Origin: Septoria linicola
Lineage: Eukaryota > Ascomycota > Dothideomycetes > Mycosphaerellales > Mycosphaerellaceae
Direction of reading: 5' to 3'
DNA: 64,000 nt
NCBI GenBank assembly: GCA_024114885.1
Contig: CP099424.1
Location: forward strand, 1,116,001 to 1,180,000
The notes under the pieces were generated by a model, which ran no database searches, was not told the origin of the DNA, and worked only from the letters and a program-made list of their open reading frames with translations. Positions 29,101 through 39,414 of the stretch are shown piece by piece (within the stretch, counting starts at the first letter, position 1; each line of letters starts with the position of its first letter). Made by a program: the position numbers and the translations under genes.

Positions 29101-30847
29101 CGTTGCTTACCCATTCAAATTGGGCAAAGGAAATCGGGATGTCAGAAGTCCTTCGCCGAACCCTTCGACCATGACCTTGGAAAGTGTCGACCAGCCAGAG
29201 AAGGAATTTGAGATGCCTACCGGGTTTGGCGTGGTGACGCCAGTGGAGCTACCAACCAGCGCGAATGCAGGACGTGCATTTTCCCCGGTGGAGGCGCCGG
29301 GATCGTTGCTTAAGTCTGATACCGAAATCGTGCCGGGCACGGTCGTGCCACAGCCCACTATCGATGCGACAGATGCAATAACTACGAGAAGGCGTCCAGT
29401 CTCTGGAATCCCCGAAGGCACTCGTTTATCAACCATTGTTCCGCCTGAAGAGGATTCCGTCAGTCCCCTCGAGACACCTGCAAGTGCTACTACCAACTCG
29501 TCTTTCAAACAACAAGAGTATCGATCTCGAGATTCACGACTTGGACAATTGGGAGCCGACGGTATGCCTACACAAGCGTGGCCAGAGAGTGGTGCTGCGG
29601 ACGATGCCACTCGTCCCACACCAGCGCCGTTCAAGATTCGCAACCCAGTCTACGATGCGAGAGTCACCAATGCTTCAGCCAATGGGCCCATCAATCAGCC
29701 TGGTCAGCCTTTGAATGCTCCATTCCGAATGCGGCATACGGTCTACGACTCGAAAGTTGCGCCGCCGGGAAGCAAGGCACCTATACAGCAAAGTGAGCAA
29801 TCTTCGACTGTGTCAGAGATGCCAGCGCCAATGGGCAATGGCCATGCAACCAATCCTCTTTCGCCGGCGGAGAACATGTCCTCATCTCCTACTGCCAGAG
29901 CGCCTTCTGCACTAGCATCTATGGCAGAACGGACATCTAAATTTTCCACGAGCTCGATAGATCTCAGTCAAGCTTACACTACTTCCAAGCAGGCCAGTAC
30001 GAATACCACGCTCGATCGACCGATGCTCAACCACAACGACCACGACAAGACGAATGGCAAGCCCACCATCGCCAGCCCTCTGACAATTATGTCTACGCGC
30101 CCAACGGAGAGTCGAAGCAGTTCTACAGGCCCGCCGCCGACTCCTCCCCCAAAAGATACGCCTCCAGCCAGTCCTCCACCAACGATTCCACTGCCACCTC
30201 TCCCACCGACGGGCAGCGGCATCACGCGGCAAACGAGCAACAGCAACCTCATCGACGGCTACCCTCAACGACTGCGCAAAGTAGGCCAGCCGGCCAGTAA
30301 ATACTCGTCAGAGAACTTGAGGTCAGCCTCAGGAGGAAGTTCAGTATTACACAGGGCAGAAAGTCCTGCGAACAGGTCCGCCGGGTCACTTTCTGCAGGT
30401 GCGGCGGCAGCCTTGAATACGGTCCCAGAACAACGACAAACGGCAATCGACCTCTCTGTGGCACCTCCGCCGAAGAAAGATCTCCCACCAGGCGCCGCTG
30501 CTGCCCAGGCTGCCATGCAAGCTAGAGCTGAAGCCGAATCCAGTGCGACACCTGTGAGCCCTATTCAGATCAGTGCCACCCATACTGCACCTCTGCCGAC
30601 GCTGCCTATGAGTAAATTCTCGAACGGCAGTGCGCTGAGGCAAGAAAGCTACGAGGCACCAATCAGAAAGACCACGCTTGATGCTCCTGCCCCAATGATA
30701 GGAGACCTCAGCTTTGAGAACGATCCTGTCAGTCCGATGGAGAGTGAGGCGATGGAGCGAAGCAGTGGCAGACCTACACTTGAAACGTTTGTCACGGCAA
30801 ATGAGGGGCTAGATCTCAAGGCTTACACGATGGGCAACAAGATCTGA
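26113..30847 (+). CDS. HSL-type alpha/beta hydrolase with long disordered C-terminal extension
   Basis: Two exons, join(26113..28737, 28946..30847), give 1508 residues. The hydrolase domain (about residues 130-490) shows the hormone-sensitive-lipase oxyanion motif YIHGGAYYFGS, the nucleophile elbow FAGDSAGGGMV and a late His region DLCHVPHTLSF. A lid-like insertion lies between the two motifs. Beyond it the chain is basic then Ser/Pro-rich, ending in proline-rich stretches (PPPTPPPKDTPPASPPPT). The 208-nt intron is inferred: the donor GTGAGT follows codon 875 in phase 0. The acceptor CATAG at 28945 opens the downstream frame exactly in phase, with CTGAC 20 nt before it. Hydrolysis of a lipid or ester is likely; the substrate is unknown. 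Two separate genes are the alternative. Confidence 0.75.
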
Positions 30848-32330
30848 TCCACATGATGCGTTGCGCGGGAAAGAGTCGTTGTACGAGTACTATAAGAGAC
30901 GTGGATCGAGATACCAACAGCATCGATGGCGTTGAGAGCGTGGCCTTTCTTTTGCATAAAAGGTACACGCATCTAGCCATACCTTATGTACAGAGCACAG
31001 TATGTAACGACACGACACCAGAAAGTGATGACTGCACCTCATGCCTTTCAGGTTCCAGTACTCTTGATCTCTCTGTGTGCACCATAGCATACATGGCCAC
31101 GCGCTGTCGAATGAAAGATGCGTGTATCACGAAGCGAAGTCAACAAAGTGGTCCAGCATCCCCAGTATCACTGTCGCATTAACTTTTCCGCGCCAAAACT
31201 CTTTTCATATCAGCACCGCAGTCTGCAAGCCGGGACTTGGGGTGTGCTCGTCTTCATCAAGCCTGAACGCGCTTAGCATACCTCTCTGGGCACCGCGCTT
31301 CCTCATGTGGTTTGGAAACCGGTATGTGAGGCTGCCAGACTCGTGGTTGGTATCATAGTTTCTTCTTTTTCATTTTGTCAGGAATAAGGTGTGGCTGCCA
31401 TGTGGAGCACGTTTTGACAATGTGCCGGTTCAAGCAATCTTCTTCGCGTGTTCTGGCGCAAGTGGAAGCCGCGTTGTTGTGCTATGAATGGTCATGGAAT
31501 TAATTCTTCGTTCATTCGGTTCTACTCGCGACTGTGTCCACAGTGAGGATATTCCGACGCTGAAGTATGGGCCTTGTTAGTACCCTGATGCTCATTCGAG
31601 CCCTGAGGACATGCTTTAGGGCGGTCGTGTAGCTTGCATAGCCACAATTGTCTCGGTTTGCGCCATGTGAAGAGTATGCGCACGTGCGATATGGCGCAAC
31701 TGAGTAGTGCTAATGCAGGTCCCTACTCGTGTCCACAGCCAATGCTCATCACGTTCAGTCAACTCGAAACACGCGCCGGAATGGATTCCAAGTGGCTTAT
31801 TCGTTCGTTTCTAGAGGCTGTTGGTGATGTTCTCCGGAAGCTGCAGCGTGGCTTCGGTGTTCTTGCACATCCACCACAGCTGACACAGCAGTGATTGCAT
31901 GTACTTGTGCATGGCCGAGCTGCAAATGGGTGTCCACGCCTTTGTCGGTTTGACAACCACTGCTGACTATGCTCGAAACCTGAAAGCGCTCACGTTCCGA
32001 TGGCGGACGCGTGAAGGCCTCAGTGTCATGAATTTGACTGCGTGTGATGAATGCCAGCACGAATCACTTCTGACACAGCAACTGAATAGCGTGGCTGAGC
32101 CATCAATCTGACTCGTGCACCCTCGAGGTGAAAAACCCTTGTATGGCCAAAAGCTTGTCTGGGCAAGATTGGAAGCTGGTTGCATGCAGTCGAGTCGAAA
32201 ACGGCAAGCAAGATCAGTGAAGATCCACCCTTCGGTAGCAGGTATTTGCTCATGTGTATGGAGGCGATCATGCATGCAAGCAATCACATCGCAAGCTTCA
32301 TGTTTCGATCTTAACGCATACAGAATCTGC
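30848..32330. other. Long intergenic region (1.5 kb), convergent
   Basis: Lies between the 3' ends of the hydrolase and the CCDC174-like gene. Open frames are short and scattered over both strands. I found no domain, tRNA or repeat. A small orphan gene or a non-coding RNA cannot be excluded. Confidence 0.5.
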
Positions 32331-33485
32331 TTAAACCTCCTCCTCATCCCTTTTAATGGCTTCCTCAATACGATCAATCATGGCCGGAGCCGATTCTTGT
32401 GTTGTTCCAATGTGTATATTCCCCGGTAGCTGCTCCTCTTGCTCTCGCGGCTCCGTCGCTCGAGACGCAGGGGTGTCATCCGATGGCCCTGTAGTTGCTG
32501 CGGACGGCATCTGGCCACTCAGCTCTTCCAAAAACTCGTCGGCTTTCCGCTTTGCATTCTTCTGCTGCACTTGTTCTCTCCTGGCCGCAATCTGTGCTCT
32601 TCGCTCAGCCAACTTGCCGTCTCGCTCCTTCCTTCGTCTTTCTGTCTCTGCTCGTTCGTTCTCGAGGTTCTCCATCTGCCGTTTTCGCTCGTCTGCATCA
32701 CCCGAAAACTGGAAGAAGCCTGTACCCTTTGTCCTGATCTCCTTGTTGCCATCAAAGTGCTCATCTGGTGGTGGAGTAAGACTCTTGTCTCTCTTCCCTG
32801 CAAGTTCGGCCATCTGCGCCGCTCTTGGCTCGTCTAAGTCGAATGCTTGATGCTGTGTCGTGTCGCCTCTGATCACGCGATCGGGAGCTGCAGGTAGTAT
32901 GCCGGGCCCTTCCTCCCTCCTCTGCTGTTGTTGCTTGACACGAAGAGCATCGAGCTTCGTGCCCTTCCTGGTCCGTCCGAACTCATCGATATACTCCACT
33001 TCTTCCTCGTCATCGTCGTCTGCACCATCGTCGTCCGAATCGCTCTCCTTTCCATTCGCTCGACCAGCAGCCCATTTCGCATCAAAGTCTACAGCATATC
33101 GTTCATCCGCATCCTCCACATCACCCCGCTTCATGGCAGCGTACAGTCGTGCCTTCTCTTCCATTTTCCGCTTACTCCTCTCCCACATGCCCTTGTCGAG
33201 AGCTTCGCCATTGGTGGTATGCTTCTGCTCAAAGGTGGAAGAGGCATCGGGTTCAAGATCGCGTTTCGCTCGTTTGGCGGTGTTTTTATTGTGAGTAGCA
33301 AATATGTCTTCCTTCTTCGACTTGGATTTTCCTGAGAAAGCTTTCGGAGCCGTGCTACTGGTGTTGATGAGCGAGCTGAGTTGCGAGGTGAAGGATAACG
33401 TGGACGATGAGTTGATGGACTTTCCCTTGGACAAGTTCCGACGTTTGTCCTGGTTGTAAAGGTGGCCGTCCTTGTGCGACTCCAT
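32331..33485 (-). CDS. CCDC174-family (DUF4078) nuclear coiled-coil protein
   Basis: A single exon of 384 residues. The Ser-rich N-terminus is followed by KGMWERSKRKMEEKARLYAAMKRGD, a DE-rich tract, and the family signature EYIDEFGRTRKGTK near residue 165. The second signature, GTGFFQFSGDADERKRQMENL (about residue 255), is the DUF4078 block. It leads into a long charged coiled coil (ENERAETERRRKERDGKLAERRAQ). Animal CCDC174 associates with the exon-junction complex component eIF4A3; the fungal role is unproven. The protein is highly charged and probably largely disordered. Its promoter region is shared with the homoserine dehydrogenase gene, 240 bp away on the other strand. Confidence 0.82.
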   Translation of the reverse strand: MESHKDGHLYNQDKRRNLSKGKSINSSSTLSFTSQLSSLINTSSTAPKAFSGKSKSKKEDIFATHNKNTAKRAKRDLEPDASSTFEQKHTTNGEALDKGMWERSKRKMEEKARLYAAMKRGDVEDADERYAVDFDAKWAAGRANGKESDSDDDGADDDDEEEVEYIDEFGRTRKGTKLDALRVKQQQQRREEGPGILPAAPDRVIRGDTTQHQAFDLDEPRAAQMAELAGKRDKSLTPPPDEHFDGNKEIRTKGTGFFQFSGDADERKRQMENLENERAETERRRKERDGKLAERRAQIAARREQVQQKNAKRKADEFLEELSGQMPSAATTGPSDDTPASRATEPREQEEQLPGNIHIGTTQESAPAMIDRIEEAIKRDEEEV

Positions 33486-33725
33486 CGTGAATGCTTGATG
33501 TTTTGTGAGAAATGCTCACCCGATGGAAAGAGCAGCACATGCATCATTTCCGCGCTAACTTTCTAGCGCCGATCACCGGCTGTGCCTTCCCTGCAGATCC
33601 CTGCATGAATTTGAGAGCTACGAAATGCCCCGCAGTGCTCCTGCCTCGAAAACAATTCATTGAAATCGTCACTTCCACTCACACGACTGACCACATTGCA
33701 CCTTCCACTTCCATTCCATTCCACA

Positions 33726-34901
33726 ATGGCCAAACAAGTCTTCATCGCAGTCATCGGCCTTGGTGGCGTTGGCAAAGCTTTCTTGTCACAACTCGAATTT
33801 GTTCGCCAACGACTCGCGACTCAGAACCCACCCATTGATCTCCGACTCATCCTCGCCCGTCGAAGCACCAAACAGCTCTTTTCACAAGACTTTGCCCACC
33901 TGAACACACAAACTGTCGCTTCAGACTTGGACAGCAAGGGAACGCCGCCTCCTCCATTCAACGAGACTTTCGGCCAACTCGCACGCGCTCCAGGCAAAGT
34001 TGTCCTTGTCGACAACACGAGCGATGTCGGCCTCGCGAGCCTGTACCCAATGGTGCTGCAGCGAGGAATCAGCATTGTGACGCCAAACAAGAAAGCGTTC
34101 AGCGACAAGTACGAGCTCTGGGAGAGCATCTTCAAGAGTGCTGCCAATGGCACAGGCTCGCCGAGCAATGGATACGTGTTCCACGAGTCGACTGTCGGTG
34201 CTGGTCTGCCAGTCCTGAGCAGTCTGAAAGAGTTGGTTGACACTGGAGATGAGGTGACCAAGATTGAGGTGGGCAATTTCTGCAGTATAAATGGGCAACG
34301 ATTGTGATACTGATGTGATACACAGGGCGTGTTCTCCGGCACCATGTCATTCTTGTTCAACTCGTTCCAACCACTTGGCGGTGGGGGCGGCAAGTTCGCT
34401 GCTGAGGTGAAGAAGGCGAAAGAACTCGGATACACTGAGCCAGACCCACGCGATGATCTCAATGGTCTGGACGTTGCACGAAAACTGACAATTCTGGCCC
34501 GCATTGCTGGTTTGCCAGTAGAATCACCTACATCCTTCCCAGTACAGTCTCTAATTCCAAAGGAGCTGGAATCTGCGAGCTCAGGGGACGAGTTCCTGCA
34601 ACGTCTGCCAGAGTTTGACGCTCAAATGGATCAGCTTAAGGAAGAAGCTACCAAAGAGGGCAAGGTCATCCGCTTTGTTGGCAGCATCGATGTGCCCTCG
34701 AAACAAGTCAAGGTTGGACTCGAGAAGTTCGACGCTTCACACCCCATTGCCGCACTCAAGGGCAGCGACAATATCATCAACTTCTACACCAAGCGATACG
34801 GCAGCAACCCACTCATCATTCAGGGAGCTGGTGCCGGAGGTGACGTGACGGCCATGGGCGTTACTGGTGACCTACTGAAGGTCATCCGTTCACTGCAATA
34901 A
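33726..34901 (+). CDS. HOM6: Homoserine dehydrogenase
   Basis: Two exons, join(33726..34268, 34326..34901), give 372 residues, near the 359 of yeast Hom6. The NAD(P)-binding loop IGLGGVGKAF spans residues 10-19, followed by VLVDNTSD, VTPNKKAFS and the substrate-side HESTVGAGLPVLSSLKEL. The second exon reads GVFSGTMSFLFNSF, then GYTEPDPRDDLNGLDVARKL with the conserved acidic and lysine residues. It ends with PLIIQGAGAGGDVTAMGVTGDLL. The enzyme reduces aspartate semialdehyde to homoserine for threonine, methionine and isoleucine synthesis. The 57-nt intron has the less usual donor GTGGGC, but the join E-GVFSGT is conserved. The ATG in CACAATGG is the first in the Rossmann frame that fits. Confidence 0.95.
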
Positions 34902-35220
34902 ATGTACATCAGCACAAAGGTGTCGCCAGTCCCTCGACGTCAATAGTTCGACCAACATCAAACAACGTTCATATGTCATTCGCTTGCGACAGCGCAACAC
35001 ATGAATAAACACTAGCTTGCAGGCGTGGAGCTGCTTGTGCTACCAGTGAGCGCCTACCTGCATCTCGTAAGCGAGGCCAACGGAACACAAAGTGGGGACG
35101 CAACACATTACATGCGATAGCCTCTCCGGGTTGTCATCTTTCTCATCGCAACTTACCGCTACGTCTACAGACGACAGAAACCTTTCTGCTGAGCTGTACT
35201 GAACATTAGAGCCCAAAAGC
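34902..35220. other. Short intergenic region
   Basis: A 319-bp tandem spacer between homoserine dehydrogenase and the F-box-like gene. Nothing recognisable. Confidence 0.5.
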
Positions 35221-36194
35221 ATGACGGAGGAGTTTGGATCACTGCTGGCTGCCCTACCAGGCTTTGAGGTAACCACATAAACTGCCTGTGCGAGGCATAG
35301 GCGGTGACTGATCAGAAGACATAGGCCACTCAAATCGAAGAACCCACCAGGTGTCGTGTGGTTCAAGACAACAGCTCCCGGCAGTCTCGACTTCCACTGG
35401 AAATCGTAGAGAAGATTCTAGTGAGCCTGCCGCTCAAACCCATCCTGCTATGCCAGCGATTCGCACTTCAGTGGCGGGACCTCATCAAACGCTTGAAATG
35501 CTTTAGGCAAGCTCTTTACCTAGAGCCAGTAGCAGCTGATTTCAATTGGCTCTACGACCACAGCAAGACTACCACATGGAGCAGAGTGCCCAACGCTCCG
35601 AAGTACCCCATCGTCAGCAAAGTATCGCTGGAGTACGAGCTAGAACTGACAGGCGACGATGCCTTTACTACTGTGCCGCCAATCCTAGGCTGGAACCCCG
35701 GTCCGCGAAGACGTGTTGCATTAGCTAGCCAATACAACTCCCTCCTCTGCAAATTCCCTAGCTTGGAAAAGCCAAGCTTTGAAGTCATGAGCACGCTCAA
35801 ACACCCCACGAACGCGGCATTCCTCCCAAAAGATCAACCCGAAGCCTCCTGGATGAGGATGTATTCATTCCAGCCGCCGCCAGAAATGGCAGAGGTGCGT
35901 TGGATGGATCTCGACGGCAGTATGCACGAAGTCCAGCTGAGTTGCGAGGAAGGATTGACAATGGGTGCGATCATGGGTCCGGTCGACTATTCGCGCCTTC
36001 GCAGCAAATGCGATGTGCATGTTTCATTCTTCAATTGCGAGATGGCGCTTGCTACGCCCGAGGAGGCTGCCAAGGAGAAAGTCTGCAATAAGAAGGATAG
36101 ATCTTGGTATGATGCGAAGGCAAGCAAGAAGAAGGGGCATCGCAAGCGGAAAGGTCGAGATGTTCTCAATGGCGAACTTGATATGTGGTCTTGA
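35221..36194 (+). CDS. F-box-like protein, fungal expanded type
   Basis: The large exon encodes a degenerate F-box, SRLPLEIVEKILVSLPLKPILLCQRFALQWRDLI. A variable region with WSRVPNAPKYPI and GWNPGPRRRVALASQYN follows, and the C-terminus is lysine-rich (ASKKKGHRKRKGR), perhaps a nuclear signal. No ATG precedes the F-box in this exon; the first candidate in frame is a GTG at 35358. A short 5' exon solves this: ATG at 35221 (MTEEFGSLLAALPGFE), donor GTAACC at 35269, 56-nt intron, acceptor ATAG at 35324, phase 0. This gives join(35221..35268, 35325..36194), 305 residues. F-box proteins usually link substrates to SCF ubiquitin ligases; such loosely conserved fungal paralogues are numerous and uncharacterised. 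Confidence 0.68.
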
Positions 36195-36522
36195 GATGGC
36201 GTGGAGCTCGTGGCTGTGAAAGGAATCTTGGGCGCGCTCCGCGACATGGGTTGGAAAGCCTCACAGGGAGGACCTACAACATGATGGCATTGTCAGCACT
36301 CGGAGACATGGTCTGGCCTAACATTGTACTAATCATATTGACATTTCAACGAAGTATCAACTCTATCTTTCCACCTCTCGCAATATGCATGCAACCTGCT
36401 AATGCTGATGCGCCTATCTCCGAACCGTGCCAATAGATTACACCTCCATCTGGAATGATTTCTTTTGACTCCTGCCCAAGATGCATCTGTACACGCTACC
36501 GTGCTCGCGCCCTTTTGTCCGT
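36195..36522. other. Convergent intergenic region
   Basis: A 328-bp interval between the F-box-like gene and the channel gene. Presumably 3' UTRs; nothing recognisable. Confidence 0.5.
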
Positions 36523-39414
36523 CTATCGGTTTCCTGTCCGCCCGCGCCTGAAATAATCGTAACTCGTGTCTTCTTCATTAGGATCATAGCCAGGCGTGTC
36601 GCCTGGCACATTGCCATATCTTATTTGGCCGTAGCCACCCATGTCGCCGGGTGTGCTGAGGCCCATTTGTGCGGAGTGCTGCACCAATCCGTCTCGCGAC
36701 TGTTGTCGAGACCTATCGCCGAATGGTCGGCCCATTGGAGATTCACCTCGCAGGTTTGATGGTGTTTGATGATAGCCAGCAGGCATGGTGTAGCCAGTCT
36801 CCGCCACGCGTGTTCGTGATGTCTCGCGCGACTGACTTCCGCTTCGGTCGTGGTAGTCAGAGTTGCCCGATGCTTCTCTTGAGTGACCGTATTCAGAATC
36901 CCACGTCCCGGCTCTTGTCAGGCCTGTGGCGATCGAACTTGGTGTGCCTGGTCGGATCATGTCTCCTGCCCGGCCATACAGCTCACCGTCTCCGCCGGCT
37001 TCGTCGCGGAACTCAGGTCGATTCTTGTAGTGCTCGAAGTCCATGTTGTTCTCATCCACCATTTCCCATCCGAGACTGTTCCTGTCCTGTATCTTCTTCC
37101 CTGGTTTCTGCGAATTCATGCTGTCCATGTAGACATCACTGTAGCCGCCCGCTGTAGCACTTTCGTCCACTGATGTACGTCCTTTGTAGATCTGTTTCAG
37201 CAGATGTCGACTGGTGGACGATACCATTGGTGTGATGAGTGGCTTGTACAGCACAGGGTGGCCGAAGCGTACGCCGACTCTGTCCCCTTTGCGCTTCTTG
37301 CCGTCGACCATCGCAGCCTCGTTTGCGTGTAGACCTTGGCCCGTTGTATAGTAGTGGATCTGCTTATCAAATGTCTTCTTGCAATAGAACTTGAATCCAA
37401 GCAGAAGCAGCGGAAGGGGAGCTAATGCAGCCAGCATCGGCCAGTTTCCAAGCAAATAGCCCTGAGAGCCAACCACTAGCGCCACGATCAGATTGCTGAA
37501 GAATGTCGCGAAGACAATGCGATTGAAGAGCGATCGCCAAAACATGCCACCTGATTCGTACTTGGTAATGAAGACATAAAGGACCAGGTACTTCTTCATG
37601 TACGAATCCATCCAGAAGTAAAGCGCCGTCACAACCAGGACCAGAGGCTGAATGGTAGAAAATGTCAAAGCCACGCTAGAGTAAAAGAGGAAGTAGTTGT
37701 AGTAGCCAGCGTAGTCGAATGCTTGTGGTGCGGATAGCTCAATCATACTCCTTGGCGTAGGAGACAAGAACTTCTTCGCGTATGCTCTCCAGACCAGAGT
37801 CCATAGCTGACTTAGATCGACAGCGGCGCCGAGATTGCGCTGCAACATCCAGGCTATCCAGTAAGGTGAGACTCCACAAAGGCCGAAGAATACCTGCTGG
37901 AAAACATTGGTTTGTGCGAAAGGTCTTCCCCTGATCAGATCTGCGATCCATGACCAGAGTGAGGAGAAGATCGAGAATACAATCAGGTTGTTGAACATAA
38001 AGAAGCTGTACAGATTTCGGAAGACGTGGCGCTCTCTGCTGGTCTTCGTTGTGTCGCCGGCCTTGATGCACAACCTTCGGAATATCGCCGGCAGATAGAA
38101 ATAGAATGCCATAGTGAGTGCAGGCGCTGCAACGCCTTGAACGATGGCCCACCAAGTGCGATGGGCTATCAAATTCGTCTGAAAGGCTGGCCAGACCTTT
38201 CCCAGGTTGTTGAGGTTAGACAGAAACACGGCGATGAAGACGTTAGGTACGACCCAGACCAGAGTCAGAAGAACGATCCACATTCCATTGACAAAGTCAC
38301 GCCATTTTCGCTGAGATCTGAGCATCTTCAAGTTCTTCCAGATAATCACGTTAGGCTTTGGTGCAAGCTGAATGATGGAACCTTGATGTGTCTTTCCTCG
38401 AGCTGCGTACGCCACGCTGTGCGCTGATGATATCTGCTCGTATGAGGCAAATCCGTAAGACATGGCATTGCGGCGGTCCACGCTTTGCCGTACTTCTTTA
38501 ATCTCAATTTCGAGCTCTTTGATTCGCCCAGTCAAGTATTCGATTGCATCCACTTTCGAGCCAGGAGGATAGCTGCCGACCGATTTGTCCTCCTTGTGTG
38601 GCTTACACGTCGGCCGCTTCGCGGGCAAACGATCTGGGTTCCTCAAGTACTTTGCCAGATGTTCTTCGAGCTGACGGACGCATTTTTCATGACTTTCCAC
38701 CAAGTCCGGAAGGTCTTTCACGTTACGCGCAATCGATGTCTTTGGCATATCCGGGGTTGCCTTTACCTGATCCGTGATTCGTGCAATGCCCTCGTCTGAC
38801 CGCATTTCTTTCGGAATGTCCGTGAGTAGTAAAGTCCTTGCGTGCAGGCTTCGCTGGTAGTCCTCGCTATCGAAATATTGCCTCCTCATCGAAGTGATCG
38901 CTCTATAATTCCTCCACAAGAAATAGCAGATGACAATGTCGAACAGCCAGGCGACCACAATGAATGCCCAATTCGTCTGCTGACCGGTCAAATACTGAGG
39001 TGTCATGCGCTGCAGGAAGTTCACGTCCTTGAAGTTGGCCGACACTCTCAGATTGACAGGAATGATAATGCCACACCCAATTACTGCGAGCGCAGTGAAT
39101 ATATTCCTCAGCATGCGACACACTCTCATGAAGACCGCAGCATCAATGCCAACTGTTCGCACCAGCTCCTGCTCTTTTGTCTGTATTACTGGCTTAACCC
39201 AGCCGAGTAGACCTTTGTTGATGGGTGGCGGTTGGTGTTTGGAGTCGGCATACTTCGCTCGTGTGGCGTACACAACATTGTTGTAAGGACGGAGGAAGCA
39301 GAATAGCAGACCCAATACTATGGTCAGGACAATCGAGGTGACGAGGGATGCTAAAGCGGACTCTGCCAATAACTGTGCGATCGTCAGATCGACATTCACA
39401 AGCTGAAGCTCCAT
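36523..39414 (-). CDS. CSC1/OSCA/TMEM63-type stress-gated cation channel (RSN1/DUF221 family)
   Basis: A single exon of 963 residues. An N-terminal membrane block (SIVLTIVLGLLFCFLRPYN, ALAVIGCGIIIPVNLR, WAFIVVAWLFDIVICYFLW; RSN1_TM) precedes the cytosolic PHM7-type domain (about residues 190-370: LLTDIPKEMRSDEGI, SYGFASYEQISSAHSVAYAA). This is followed by the DUF221 channel core, with WIVLLTLVWVVPNVFIAVFL, YPPAIFRRL-like YLPAIFRRLCIKAG, LIVFSIFSSLWSWIADL and several further helices to about residue 690. The cytosolic tail is Ser/Gly/Arg-rich and presumably phosphorylated. The family conducts calcium and other cations in response to osmotic or membrane stretch. In fungi several paralogues exist, so orthology to yeast Csc1 rather than Rsn1/Phm7 is uncertain. 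Confidence 0.9.
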   Translation of the reverse strand: MELQLVNVDLTIAQLLAESALASLVTSIVLTIVLGLLFCFLRPYNNVVYATRAKYADSKHQPPPINKGLLGWVKPVIQTKEQELVRTVGIDAAVFMRVCRMLRNIFTALAVIGCGIIIPVNLRVSANFKDVNFLQRMTPQYLTGQQTNWAFIVVAWLFDIVICYFLWRNYRAITSMRRQYFDSEDYQRSLHARTLLLTDIPKEMRSDEGIARITDQVKATPDMPKTSIARNVKDLPDLVESHEKCVRQLEEHLAKYLRNPDRLPAKRPTCKPHKEDKSVGSYPPGSKVDAIEYLTGRIKELEIEIKEVRQSVDRRNAMSYGFASYEQISSAHSVAYAARGKTHQGSIIQLAPKPNVIIWKNLKMLRSQRKWRDFVNGMWIVLLTLVWVVPNVFIAVFLSNLNNLGKVWPAFQTNLIAHRTWWAIVQGVAAPALTMAFYFYLPAIFRRLCIKAGDTTKTSRERHVFRNLYSFFMFNNLIVFSIFSSLWSWIADLIRGRPFAQTNVFQQVFFGLCGVSPYWIAWMLQRNLGAAVDLSQLWTLVWRAYAKKFLSPTPRSMIELSAPQAFDYAGYYNYFLFYSSVALTFSTIQPLVLVVTALYFWMDSYMKKYLVLYVFITKYESGGMFWRSLFNRIVFATFFSNLIVALVVGSQGYLLGNWPMLAALAPLPLLLLGFKFYCKKTFDKQIHYYTTGQGLHANEAAMVDGKKRKGDRVGVRFGHPVLYKPLITPMVSSTSRHLLKQIYKGRTSVDESATAGGYSDVYMDSMNSQKPGKKIQDRNSLGWEMVDENNMDFEHYKNRPEFRDEAGGDGELYGRAGDMIRPGTPSSIATGLTRAGTWDSEYGHSREASGNSDYHDRSGSQSRETSRTRVAETGYTMPAGYHQTPSNLRGESPMGRPFGDRSRQQSRDGLVQHSAQMGLSTPGDMGGYGQIRYGNVPGDTPGYDPNEEDTSYDYFRRGRTGNR

